Source: Massilia oculi
GTDB lineage: Bacteria; Pseudomonadota; Gammaproteobacteria; Burkholderiales; Burkholderiaceae_D
DNA: 64,000 nt
Assembly: GCF_003143515.1 (NCBI RefSeq)
Contig: NZ_CP029343.1
Location: 4,464,001 to 4,528,000 of the forward strand
Reading direction: 5' to 3'
Shown here: piece by piece, positions 17,777-26,498 of the stretch
How the letters are laid out: each line of letters begins with the position of its first letter
How positions within the stretch are numbered: position 1 is the first letter of the stretch
Notes under the pieces: generated by a model
Databases searched by the model: none
Told to the model about the DNA's origin: nothing
The model's input: the letters and a program-made list of their open reading frames with translations, nothing else
Position numbers and translations under genes: made by a program

Positions 17777-19540
17777 ATGGCTGGAGCAAGCCTGGGGCAG
17801 ACGATCGGCCCGGTGGTCGTCCTGATGGGGGCGGCCGTGATCGCCGTGCCGTTGTTCCGGCGGCTGGGCCTGGGAGCGGTCCTCGGTTATTTTGGAGCGG
17901 GCATCCTGGTGGGACCGTCGGTGCTGGCCCTGGTCACCGATGCGCGCTCGATCCTGCATATCTCCGAGCTGGGCGTGGTGATGTTCCTGTTCGTGATCGG
18001 GCTGGAACTGCGACCGCACAAGCTGTGGGCGATGCGCGGCCAGATCTTCGGCCTGGGCCTGGCCCAGGTGTTCGCCGCGACCGCCGCGCTGGCGCTGACC
18101 GCTTACGTCATGTTCGGCCTGTCCGGGCCGGCCGCCTTCGTCGCCGGCGCCGGCTTCGTCCTGTCCTCGACCGCCGTCATCATGACGGTGCTGCAGGACC
18201 GGGGCGAGATCGCGAGCGAGCAGGGGCAGAACTCGGTCGCCATCCTGCTGTTCGAGGATTTGATGATCGTGCCGCTGCTGGCGGTGGTCGCCTTCATGGC
18301 GCCGCAGCTTCCCGGGCAGCAGGGGCAGGGCTGGTCCGACCTGCTGCTGGCGATCGCCGCGCTGGTGGGGCTGCTGGCGGTGGCGCGCTGGGGGCTCGAT
18401 CCGTTCTTCGCCCTGCTGGCCAGGTCGCGTACGCGCGAAGTCCTGACCGCGGGGGCGCTGCTGGTCGTCCTGTGCGCGGCGCTGCTGATGGAATACGCCG
18501 GCCTGTCGATGGCGATGGGCGCCTTCCTGGCCGGCGTGATGCTGTCGAGTTCGAGCTACCGGCACCAGGTCGAGAGCGATATCGAGCCGTTTCGCGGCCT
18601 GCTCATGGGCCTGTTCTTCCTGGCGGTGGGCATGTCGCTCGACCTGGCCATCGTCGCGGCAGAATGGCGGCTGCTGCTGGCCATGCTGTTCTGCTTCATG
18701 GTCGCGAAAGGCATCGTGGTGCACGTGGTCGCGCGCCTGTTCGGCGCCAGCAACCACCAGGCCCTGCACCGCACCTCGATGTTCCTGCAGGGCGGCGAGT
18801 TCGCCTTCGTGCTGTATGCCGCCGCACGCTCGGCCGGCGTGCTCGACGAACGAGAAAATGCCTTGTTCGCCACCGTCGTGATCCTCTCGATGTCGCTCTC
18901 GCCGCTCCTGACGCTCGTGGCCGACCGCCTCCTACGGCATGAAAAATCGATGGACGGGGTCGAGCATGCGCGCAACCTGAAGGGGCGGGTGCTCGTCATC
19001 GGCTTCGGCCGCTTCGGCCAGATCGCCTCGCAGGTGCTGCTGTCCAGCGGCGTCAAGCTGACGGTGATCGACAAGGATCCCGACCGCATCCGCGATGCGC
19101 AGCGCTTCGGTTTCAAGGTGTTCTTCGGCGAAGGCACGCGCCTCGATACCCTGCGCCATTCCGGCGCCGCCGAAGCCGACGCGATCATGGTGTGCGTCGA
19201 CGAGCCCAAGTCCGCGAACGACATCGTGACGCTGGCCAGGCACGAGTTCCCGCAGGCCCGGCTGCTGGTACGCAGCTACGATCGCGGCCATGCCATCACC
19301 CTGCTCCGCGCCGGCGTCGATGTCCAGATTCGCGAAACCGTCGAGTCGGCCTACCTGATGGGCGCCGAGGGCCTGCGCGCGCTGGGCTTCGCCGAAGCCG
19401 ACGTCCAGGAGGCGGCGCTCGACATCCGCCGGCGCGACGCCGAGCGGCTGGCCGAACAAATCCATGGCGACGAGCTGTCGGGCCGCGATCGCCTGCACCT
19501 GCCCGTCATGCCGCAGCCGCTGGGAAAGCCGTCGGTCTAG
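17777..19540 (+). CDS. CPA2-family monovalent cation:proton antiporter with TrkA-N domain
   Basis: KefB/KefC-like inner-membrane antiporter (587 aa) for K+ or Na+ efflux against protons. About 12-13 hydrophobic segments fill residues 10-380, including FGAGILVGPSVLAL and VLSSTAVIMTVLQDRGE. The C-terminal Rossmann RCK/TrkA-N domain begins VLVIGFGRFGQIASQVLLS and controls gating. ATG 17777 was chosen because AGGAG (17767-17771) stands five bases before it. It diverges from the AraC gene. Whether glutathione adducts gate it, as in KefC, is not evident. Confidence 0.88.
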   Translation: MAGASLGQTIGPVVVLMGAAVIAVPLFRRLGLGAVLGYFGAGILVGPSVLALVTDARSILHISELGVVMFLFVIGLELRPHKLWAMRGQIFGLGLAQVFAATAALALTAYVMFGLSGPAAFVAGAGFVLSSTAVIMTVLQDRGEIASEQGQNSVAILLFEDLMIVPLLAVVAFMAPQLPGQQGQGWSDLLLAIAALVGLLAVARWGLDPFFALLARSRTREVLTAGALLVVLCAALLMEYAGLSMAMGAFLAGVMLSSSSYRHQVESDIEPFRGLLMGLFFLAVGMSLDLAIVAAEWRLLLAMLFCFMVAKGIVVHVVARLFGASNHQALHRTSMFLQGGEFAFVLYAAARSAGVLDERENALFATVVILSMSLSPLLTLVADRLLRHEKSMDGVEHARNLKGRVLVIGFGRFGQIASQVLLSSGVKLTVIDKDPDRIRDAQRFGFKVFFGEGTRLDTLRHSGAAEADAIMVCVDEPKSANDIVTLARHEFPQARLLVRSYDRGHAITLLRAGVDVQIRETVESAYLMGAEGLRALGFAEADVQEAALDIRRRDAERLAEQIHGDELSGRDRLHLPVMPQPLGKPSV

Positions 19541-19595
19541 CCGCCAACGGCAGTATCATTCAGCGACGCCGTGTGGCGAAACCGGGAGCAGCGTA

Positions 19596-20495
19596 GTGGA
19601 TATCGAAGAGTTGCAGACATTCGTGGAAGTCGCCGATGCCGGGGGCATTTCGGCGGCGGCGCTGCGGCTTGGCGTATCGAAGTCGATCGTCAGCCGGCGC
19701 CTCGCCCGGCTCGAAGAGGAGCTGGGCATCCAGCTGCTGTCGCGCACCACCCGCGGCGCGGCGCTCACCGAAGCCGGCACGGCCTTCCGCGACTATGCGG
19801 CCAGGGTCTGCGCCGAGATCGCCCTGGCGCGCGAGACGATCCTGCCCGCCGGCGAACTGCGCGGCCGCCTGCGCATTGCCGCGCCGCTGTCGTTCGGACC
19901 GACCCACTTCGCGCCGGTGCTGGCGGAGATGGCGCGGCTTCACCCGCGGCTGCACGTCCACACCTGCTACAGCGACAACAACGTGGACCTGATCGCGGAC
20001 GGTTACGACTGCGCGATACGGCTCGGCTACCTGCAGGATTCCAATATGGTGGCGCGGCGGATCGGGCCGATCTATGGGCTCACCGTCGCAAGTCCCGCCT
20101 ATATCGCCGCCCACGGGGCGCCCGAAACGCCGGACCAGCTGCTGTCTCACCAGGCCCTCATGCAGGGCACCGAAACCTGGCAGTTCGTGGATGGCGAAAG
20201 GATCGTATCGGTCCGGCCCCAGGGGCGCTTCAAGGCGGACAACGGCACGGCGCTGGTCGCGGCCGCGCTGGCGGGACTGGGCGTCGCCTATCTTCCCTAT
20301 GGCCTGATGCATGAGTACCTGGATTCCGGCGCGCTGGTTCCGGTCATGACGCGCTACCCGCCGCCGCCGGCCGGCGCCTACGTCGTCCGCCCGCCGGGCC
20401 AGCATCCGGCGCGCAAGATTCGCATCCTCACCGATCTGCTGGTGGCGTATTTCGACACGAAACCGCCGATCGCCCGCGCCTGGCCCCGTGCCTAG
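19596..20495 (+). CDS. LysR-family transcriptional regulator
   Basis: The GTG at 19596 (VDIEELQTFVEVADAGG) is preceded by GGGAG at 19584-19588. The N-terminal winged HTH (SAAALRLGVSKSIVSRRLARLEEELG) belongs to the subgroup exemplified by AaeR/DmlR-like regulators, and the effector domain has the usual two-lobe periplasmic-binding-protein fold. It sits 36 bases upstream of the pirin gene on the same strand, so it may be autoregulated with pirin. The effector is unknown. Confidence 0.9.
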   Translation: MDIEELQTFVEVADAGGISAAALRLGVSKSIVSRRLARLEEELGIQLLSRTTRGAALTEAGTAFRDYAARVCAEIALARETILPAGELRGRLRIAAPLSFGPTHFAPVLAEMARLHPRLHVHTCYSDNNVDLIADGYDCAIRLGYLQDSNMVARRIGPIYGLTVASPAYIAAHGAPETPDQLLSHQALMQGTETWQFVDGERIVSVRPQGRFKADNGTALVAAALAGLGVAYLPYGLMHEYLDSGALVPVMTRYPPPPAGAYVVRPPGQHPARKIRILTDLLVAYFDTKPPIARAWPRA

Positions 20496-20530
20496 CAATT
20501 CTTCAATTCACTATGGAGCTATGAAAAACC

Positions 20531-21451
20531 ATGATTGACATGATCATCGAGCAGCGGCGCCGCAACCTGGGCGGCAGTTTCGAGGTCGGCCGCGTGCTGC
20601 CGTTCGCCAAGCGGCGCATGGTCGGGCCGTTCATTTTCTTCGACCATATCGGTCCGCTCGACCTGGCGCCGGGCATCGACCGCAGCGTCGACGTGCGCGC
20701 ACATCCCCATATCGGCCTGTCGACGGTGACCTATCTGTTCTCGGGCCGGATCATGCACCGCGACAGCCTGGGCGTCGAACAGGAGATCCATCCGCACGAA
20801 GTCAACTGGATGACCGCGGGCAGCGGCATCACGCACAGCGAGCGCTTCGAGCACGCGCGGGCGCACGGCGACCATCTGCACGGCATCCAGGCCTGGGTCG
20901 CGCTGCCGAATGGCATGGAGGAAATCGCGCCGTCGTTCTCGCACCATTCCGGCGCCGACCTGCCGCAGTGGCAGGATGGCGGCGTCACCGGCCAGCTCAT
21001 CGCCGGCAGCGCCTATGGCCTCTCCGCCGCCGCGAAAACCTGTTCGCCGCTGTTCTATGCCCACCTCGACATGCAGCCGGGATCGACCGCCGAGATCCCC
21101 GGCGGCTACAAGGAACGCGCCCTGTACATCGCCACCGGCGCGGTGGAACTCGACGGCATGCGCCACGAGAGCGGCCGGATGCTGGTGCTGGGCGCGGCGG
21201 CCTCGCGCGTCAAGGCGCTGGAGCACGCGACCGTGATGGTGCTGGGCGGGGAACCGGTCGGCGAGCGCCATCTGTACTGGAATTTCGTGTCGTCTTCCAA
21301 GGACCGGCTGGCGCAGGCGGCGGCCGACTGGCAGGCGGGCAGGATGAAGCTGCCGGATGCGGACGACAAGGAATTCACGCCGCTGCCGGATGCGCCGCCG
21401 CCTCCGGTGGCGGGCGATGGCGCCGCCGTCGATCGTGCATCGCCTTTATGA
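20531..21451 (+). CDS. Pirin-family bicupin protein
   Basis: Pirin-like protein (306 aa). The first cupin has the metal-binding His pattern RAHPHIGLSTVTYLF and MTAGSGITHSER. The second cupin is in ALYIATGAVELDGM. Bacterial relatives include quercetin 2,3-dioxygenases (YhhW) and PrnA-type regulators, and the activity here is not known. Its stop overlaps the start of the next gene by ATGA, so the two products are made together. Confidence 0.9.
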   Translation: MIDMIIEQRRRNLGGSFEVGRVLPFAKRRMVGPFIFFDHIGPLDLAPGIDRSVDVRAHPHIGLSTVTYLFSGRIMHRDSLGVEQEIHPHEVNWMTAGSGITHSERFEHARAHGDHLHGIQAWVALPNGMEEIAPSFSHHSGADLPQWQDGGVTGQLIAGSAYGLSAAAKTCSPLFYAHLDMQPGSTAEIPGGYKERALYIATGAVELDGMRHESGRMLVLGAAASRVKALEHATVMVLGGEPVGERHLYWNFVSSSKDRLAQAAADWQAGRMKLPDADDKEFTPLPDAPPPPVAGDGAAVDRASPL

Positions 21452-22194
21452 AAGGTACTGCCGTGTCGATCGACCGCTTCCCCATCGGCCTCGAGATGGA
21501 TGTCGCCTATCCCGAATTCCAGGTCAGCCTGACGCTGCTGTCGTCGACACAGCTGAAATTCGAGATCAGGGACGGGCCGTTCGCCCGATCCGAAATCGTC
21601 GCCATCCAGGTCGCCCCGCTGGGCAACGGCATGTTTGCCGTGAGCTGGCAGGAAAATGACGGCGCCAGCGTCGTCAATGTCCAGGACTACGATCGTGGCG
21701 TGGTCCACTCGTACGCGACGCTGCCCGGCGGCCGGTTCCTGCGCATGGAAGGCGCCATCGCCGTCACGCGGCCTGCGCCAGCGGCGTCGGACGACCGCCC
21801 GCGGCGCAACAAGGCGCTGGTGCTCGAGGCGATGACCTCATTGTTCCAGGCGCGCGATGCGTCGGCGGTCGACCGCCTCTATTCCGCGGAATATATCCAG
21901 CACAATCCCGACATCCCGCAGGGGAGAGACGCCCTGCGGACGCTGGTGGCCGGCATGTCGAAAGACGTTTACTACGAACCGGGCATGATGGTTGCCGAAG
22001 CCGACCTGGTTGCCATTCATGGACGCATCCGCGGCTGGTCCGGGGCGCCGCAGGTGGTGGTCGACCTGTTCCGCATCGAGGATGGCAGGTTGGCCGAACA
22101 CTGGGACGTGTTGCAGGATGAAGTGCCGCTCAGGACTGCTGGAGGCGTGGCGATGTTCGATCCGCAAGAGGCACGGCGTAGCGTCCCTCGATGA
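21448..22194 (+). CDS. MoaF-like/SnoaL-like two-domain protein
   Basis: A 248-aa cytosolic protein. Residues about 8-105 (FPIGLEMDVAYPEFQ to LRMEGAI) resemble a MoaF-type lipocalin-like domain, and residues about 118-240 are a SnoaL/NTF2-like fold (SLFQARDASAVDRLYSAEYIQHNPDIPQG, then VDLFRIEDGRLAEHWDVLQ). SnoaL-like proteins are often small-molecule cyclases or binding proteins. ATGA overlap with pirin indicates one operon. The last 65 bases overlap the 3' end of the opposite-strand MaoC gene. Confidence 0.75.
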   Translation: MKGTAVSIDRFPIGLEMDVAYPEFQVSLTLLSSTQLKFEIRDGPFARSEIVAIQVAPLGNGMFAVSWQENDGASVVNVQDYDRGVVHSYATLPGGRFLRMEGAIAVTRPAPAASDDRPRRNKALVLEAMTSLFQARDASAVDRLYSAEYIQHNPDIPQGRDALRTLVAGMSKDVYYEPGMMVAEADLVAIHGRIRGWSGAPQVVVDLFRIEDGRLAEHWDVLQDEVPLRTAGGVAMFDPQEARRSVPR

Positions 22195-23008
22195 CGATAC
22201 GGTCGTCGCACACGGCCGCGAATCGACCCTCGGTATCGCGCTGGAACAGTGCAACGCTCGAACCCAGGGGGACCGGCTGACGGAAGCGGGACCAGACCGA
22301 TGTGATCTCCTGGCCGCAAGCCGTTTGCAGCAGCGAACAGGCTTTCGCCAGCGTGTGCGCCCCGTGGACGATCGGCGTACGCATTCCCATCAGGCGCGCC
22401 GACCACCGCCACAGGTGGATCGGGTTCCAGTCGCCCGACAAGGCCGCATAGTGCCGTCCGGCTTCATGCGCGACCGTCCATCCGCCGAGCGCCTCACCAT
22501 GCGGCGCTTCGGGCGGCGGCGCATTGCGGCCCGTGCGGTCGCCACGCCGGATCAGATAAGTGCTGTCGCAGGAAAAGGCCAGCCGTTCGCCATCGAAGGC
22601 GTGCGTCTCCAGCACGGCGTGCAAGGCGCCGTTCGGCGCAGGGGGCGGCAGTTGCAAGACGGTCGTCAGCGCCAGCGGCGCATCGAGCACGACCGGGGCG
22701 TGCATCGCCAGCCGGTTCTCGACATGGATCAGGCCCGGAATGCGAAACGGGATCGGGCAGGCCAGCATGGTCGCCAGCTGCGCGCGCTGCGCCAGCAGGT
22801 AGAGAAATGTGAGCGGAACCGCATCGCCCCTGAATCCAAAGGCGGCCTGATAGCGGCGCACGTGATCGGCGTCGATCCGGTCGAGGCGCCAGGTGGCGTC
22901 GACCTGGCCGGTCGACGAGCGCGCCGGCTGCTTGAGCAGCGCCCGCAGCAGCATGGCCGCTCCGAATGGGGGAAGAGAGGGGAGTGAAGCGAGGTGCGCA
23001 GTGCTCAT
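22130..23008 (-). CDS. MaoC-family dehydratase
   Basis: Double hot-dog enoyl-CoA hydratase/dehydratase-type protein of about 292 aa. The hydratase-2 motif appears in the C-terminal half as YAALSGDWNPIHLWRWSARLMG with MRTPIVHGAHTLAKA. The N-terminal half (DRIDADHVRRYQAAFGF) is the second, non-catalytic hot dog. The start MSTAHLASLPS at 23008 is preferred over a frame running to 23098. The tail overlaps the MoaF/SnoaL gene by 65 bases. It could act in beta-oxidation or PHA precursor supply. Confidence 0.82.
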   Translation of the reverse strand: MSTAHLASLPSLPPFGAAMLLRALLKQPARSSTGQVDATWRLDRIDADHVRRYQAAFGFRGDAVPLTFLYLLAQRAQLATMLACPIPFRIPGLIHVENRLAMHAPVVLDAPLALTTVLQLPPPAPNGALHAVLETHAFDGERLAFSCDSTYLIRRGDRTGRNAPPPEAPHGEALGGWTVAHEAGRHYAALSGDWNPIHLWRWSARLMGMRTPIVHGAHTLAKACSLLQTACGQEITSVWSRFRQPVPLGSSVALFQRDTEGRFAAVCDDRIVIEGRYAVPLADRTSPRLQQS

Positions 23009-23194
23009 CCTTGCAGGATAACATCGTCGCCATACCTCTACCGCTCGACCATGTGGATCATGATGTTCCGGTTCTAACGCAGCAAGATTAGCCTGCAAAC
23101 CGCAGGAACCGTCATTGTCGCCCGATCAACGCATTGCTACCTTACCGATTCCGAAGCGCGCCCCGGCGCTCCGTCAATGTGAGGAATAGATATT

Positions 23195-23839
23195 ATGAGC
23201 AAGAATGGACTGAACGCGCTCCTGCGTCCGGAAGACAGCATCGTCGTTCTCATCGATCACCAGCCATTTCAGTTCGCCTGCCTGAAAAGCCATGAGCCGA
23301 CCATGATCATGAATAATGTGGTCGGCCTGGCGAAGGCGGCAAAAGTCTTCGATGTGCCGACGATCCTGACGACCGTGCTGGAAGAGCGCGGCGGTTATCT
23401 CATCAAGGAACTGCAGGCAGTCTTCCCTGAGCAGAAGCCGATCGATCGCACCTTCATCAATACCTGGGAAGATGCGAAGGTGACCGACATCGTCAAGAAG
23501 AGCGGCCGCAAGCAGCTGGTGCTCGCCGGCCTGTACACCGAGATCTGCCTGGCGATGCCGGCGATCCAGGCCGCGGGCGAGGGCTACGACGTCTTCGTCG
23601 TCACCGACGCATCCGGCGGCGTGAGCGAGGAAGCGCACGACATGGCCGTGCGCCGCATGGTCGCAGCCGGCTGCACGCCGATCACCTGGTTTGCCATCAT
23701 GTCCGAGTGGCAGCGCGACTATGCGCGCGAGAGCACGCTCGAAGGCGTCACCAACATCATCCACGAAAACGGCGGCGCCGCCTCGGTGGCCCTGTCGTGG
23801 GAAACCCAGCTGCTCACTGCACCCCGCGCCAAATCCTAG
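23195..23839 (+). CDS. Isochorismatase-family hydrolase (YcaC-like)
   Basis: Cysteine hydrolase of 214 aa. The catalytic set is visible as Asp in VVLIDHQPFQ, a Lys after the central helices, and the nucleophile Cys in LAGLYTEICLAMPAIQA. The extra C-terminal segment (ITWFAIMSEWQRDYARESTLEGV) is typical for YcaC-like members of unknown substrate. It converges on cphA with a terminator between them. A direct role in cyanophycin turnover is not supported by the family. Confidence 0.88.
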   Translation: MSKNGLNALLRPEDSIVVLIDHQPFQFACLKSHEPTMIMNNVVGLAKAAKVFDVPTILTTVLEERGGYLIKELQAVFPEQKPIDRTFINTWEDAKVTDIVKKSGRKQLVLAGLYTEICLAMPAIQAAGEGYDVFVVTDASGGVSEEAHDMAVRRMVAAGCTPITWFAIMSEWQRDYARESTLEGVTNIIHENGGAASVALSWETQLLTAPRAKS

Positions 23840-23851
23840 GTCCGACCGCAG

Positions 23852-23886
23852 TGCGCGGGACGGCCAGCGACTGGCCGCCCCGCGCA
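23852..23886. terminator. Bidirectional hairpin between the hydrolase and cphA
   Basis: TGCGCGGG (23852-23859) pairs with CCCGCGCA (23879-23886), and inside it CGGCCAG pairs with CTGGCCG around a CGA loop, with one A/C mismatch. It lies in the 55-base gap between convergent genes and has no long T-tract. Confidence 0.6.
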
Positions 23887-23894
23887 GCAGGAAC

Positions 23895-26474
23895 TCAGGC
23901 GGCCTTGGCCTGGGTCACGCGCCGCGTGATGTGCGCCAGCGCCGCATCGACCTGGTCGATCAGGACCAGGCACAGGTCGCCCTCGTCCAGGCGGTCGAGC
24001 GCGCGGTCGATGGCGACGAACTCGCCATCGATCTCTTCCACGTGCGTGGTGCGGGTGGCGCCGGCCAGGCCCGCGCGCAGCAGCGCGATCACCTCGCCGT
24101 CGGCGCGGCCACGCTGGCACTGGTCCTGGTACAGCAGCACGTCGTCGAAGGACTTGCCCAGGATTTCGGTCTGCTGGCGGATGTCCTGGTCGCGGCGGTC
24201 GCCGGCGCCGCTGATCACCACCGAACGGCGCTTGGCCGGCATGCCTTCGACCGCATTGACCAGCGCGGCGATCGCGTCCGGATTGTGGCCATAGTCGGCG
24301 ATCACGGTCGCGCCGCGGTAGTCGAACACATTGAAACGGCCCGGCGCATTGTCGCTCTCGCCCACGAAGGTTTTCAGGCCCAGGCGGATCGCATCCCACG
24401 ACGTGCCGACGCCCCAGGCGGCGGCCACCGACGCCATCACGTTCTCGACCTGGAAGCCCACCACGCCACCGCGCGTGATCGGCACTTCCTTCATGTCGAT
24501 GCGCTCCACAAAACTGCCTTGCGCCGCCACCAGGTGGCCTTCCTCGACGAACACGACGCGGCGGCCCTGGGCGCGGTGCATCGCCATGATCGGATTGCCC
24601 ACGTCCTGGGCGAAGAAGGTGACTTCGCCGCGGGTCTTCTCGGCCATCGCCGCCACGGTCGGGTCGGCGGCGTTGAGCACCGCCATGCCGCCCACGGCCA
24701 CGTTCTGCACGATCACGCGTTTCAGTACCGCCAGGTCTTCCAGCGTGGTGATGTAGTTCAGGCCCAGGTGGTCGCCGGCGCCGATATTGGTCACCACCGC
24801 GACCTGGCATTTGTCGAAGGCCAGGCCTTCGCGCAGCAGGCCGCCGCGCGCCGTCTCGAACACGGCGGCGTCGACGTCCGGGTGCAGCAGCACGTTGCGC
24901 GCGCTGCGCGGGCCGCTGCAGTCGCCGCTGTCGATGCGGCGGCCTTCGATGTAGACGCCATCGGTATTGGTCATGCCGGTGCGCAGGCCCGACGCGGTGA
25001 GCAGGTGCGCGATCAGGCGCACGGTGGTGGTCTTGCCGTTGGTGCCGGTGACGGCCACCACCGGGATGCGGCCGTCGTCGCCGGGCGCGTACAGGGTGTC
25101 GATGATCGCTTCGCCGATCGCGCGCGGCTTGCCGAACGACGGCGCCAGGTGCATGCGCAGGCCCGGCGCGGCATTGACTTCGACGATGCCGCCGCCCACG
25201 TCTTCCATCGGCTTCAGGACGCTGTCGGCCACCAGGTCGACGCCGCAGATGTCCAGGCCGATCATGTGGGCGGCGGCGATCGCGCGCTCGGCCACTTCTG
25301 GGTGGACGTCGTCCGTCACGTCGGTGGCGGTGCCGCCGGTCGACAGGTTGGCGTTGTTGCGCAGGACCACGCGCTGGCCCAGGGCCGGTACCGAGTCGGC
25401 GTTCATCCCTTGCTGCACCAGCGTGCCCAGGGCGATGTCGTCGAAGCGGATCTTGGTCAGCGAGGTCGCATGGCCGTCGCCGCGGCGCGGGTCGCGGTTG
25501 ACTTCATCGACCAGCTCGCGCACGGTGTGCTTGCCGTCGCCGATCACTTGCGGCGGTTCGCGGCGCGCGGCGGCCACCATCTTGTCGCCGACCACCAGCA
25601 GGCGGTAGTCGTGGCCCGGCAGGTAGCGCTCGACCAGGATGTCGTCGCGGAATTCGCTGGCCGCCTTGAAGCCGGCGTCGAGCTGTTCACGGGTGGTGAC
25701 GTTGACCGTCACGCCCTTGCCCTGGTTGCCGTCCTTCGGCTTGATCACGACCGGCAGGCCGATTTCCATGGCCGCGGCCCAGGCGTCGTCAGGATCGACC
25801 ACGCTGCGGCCCTGCGGCACCGGGACGCCAGCCGCGTCCAGCAGCTTCTTGGTCAGTTCCTTGTCCTGGGCGATCGATTCGGCGATGGCGCCGGTGGCGT
25901 CGATCTCGGCCGCCTGGATGCGCCGCTGGCGGCTGCCCCAGCCGAACATCACCATGCTGCCTTCGGTCATGCGGCGGAACGGGATGTTGCGGGCCACGGC
26001 GGCCTGCACGATCGAGCCGGTCGAGGGGCCCAGGCGCACGTCTTCATCCAGGTCGCGCAGCTGCTTGAGCGCGGCGGCCAGGTCGAACGGAGTGTCTTCG
26101 CGTGCGGACTGTATCAGCTGCCGCGCCAGCTCGAGCGCCAGGCGGCCGACGTCTTCCTCGCTGTATTCGACCACGACCTGGTAGATGCCGGTTTCCAGGG
26201 TGGCGGTGGTGCGGCTGAAAGTCACCGGGCAGCCGGCTTCGGCCTGCAGCGTCAGCGCCACCAGCTCGAGCACCTGCGCCAGCGGCACCGTGTCGTGATG
26301 GCCATAGGGCTGCAGGGCGCCCATCTGCGGGAAGCGCACGCGCAGGCGCGATTCAAAACCGTCCAGAGCGTCGATCGATGCTTCCTCCGGCGTGCACGCC
26401 ACGATGGCCTCGACCGAGGTGTGGTGGCTCCAGAGATTGGGGCCACGCAGGGCCCGTACGCGAGATACTTCCAT
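23895..26474 (-). CDS. cphA: Cyanophycin synthetase CphA (full length)
   Basis: Makes the storage polymer multi-L-arginyl-poly-L-aspartate from Asp, Arg and ATP in the cytoplasm. 859 aa: N-domain (residues 1-160), ATP-grasp domain that extends the Asp backbone (VVIKPKDGNQGKGV, LVERYLPGHDYRLLVVG), and a Mur-ligase-like domain that attaches Arg, with an intact P-loop GTNGKTTT (residues 477-484, Lys481). The C-terminal Mur lobe is complete (VFDYRGATVIADYGHNPDAI, then ISGAGDRRDQDI). It starts 24 bases after the stop of the truncated paralogue, in the same operon. Confidence 0.95.
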   Translation of the reverse strand: MEVSRVRALRGPNLWSHHTSVEAIVACTPEEASIDALDGFESRLRVRFPQMGALQPYGHHDTVPLAQVLELVALTLQAEAGCPVTFSRTTATLETGIYQVVVEYSEEDVGRLALELARQLIQSAREDTPFDLAAALKQLRDLDEDVRLGPSTGSIVQAAVARNIPFRRMTEGSMVMFGWGSRQRRIQAAEIDATGAIAESIAQDKELTKKLLDAAGVPVPQGRSVVDPDDAWAAAMEIGLPVVIKPKDGNQGKGVTVNVTTREQLDAGFKAASEFRDDILVERYLPGHDYRLLVVGDKMVAAARREPPQVIGDGKHTVRELVDEVNRDPRRGDGHATSLTKIRFDDIALGTLVQQGMNADSVPALGQRVVLRNNANLSTGGTATDVTDDVHPEVAERAIAAAHMIGLDICGVDLVADSVLKPMEDVGGGIVEVNAAPGLRMHLAPSFGKPRAIGEAIIDTLYAPGDDGRIPVVAVTGTNGKTTTVRLIAHLLTASGLRTGMTNTDGVYIEGRRIDSGDCSGPRSARNVLLHPDVDAAVFETARGGLLREGLAFDKCQVAVVTNIGAGDHLGLNYITTLEDLAVLKRVIVQNVAVGGMAVLNAADPTVAAMAEKTRGEVTFFAQDVGNPIMAMHRAQGRRVVFVEEGHLVAAQGSFVERIDMKEVPITRGGVVGFQVENVMASVAAAWGVGTSWDAIRLGLKTFVGESDNAPGRFNVFDYRGATVIADYGHNPDAIAALVNAVEGMPAKRRSVVISGAGDRRDQDIRQQTEILGKSFDDVLLYQDQCQRGRADGEVIALLRAGLAGATRTTHVEEIDGEFVAIDRALDRLDEGDLCLVLIDQVDAALAHITRRVTQAKAA

Positions 26475-26498
26475 AAACCGTCTTCCTTTATTGATGGA

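Noticed and set aside
23195..23839. Isochorismatase-fold hydrolase as a cyanophycin-degrading enzyme
   Set aside because: Cyanophycinases are serine hydrolases of a different family; adjacency is convergent and separated by a terminator.
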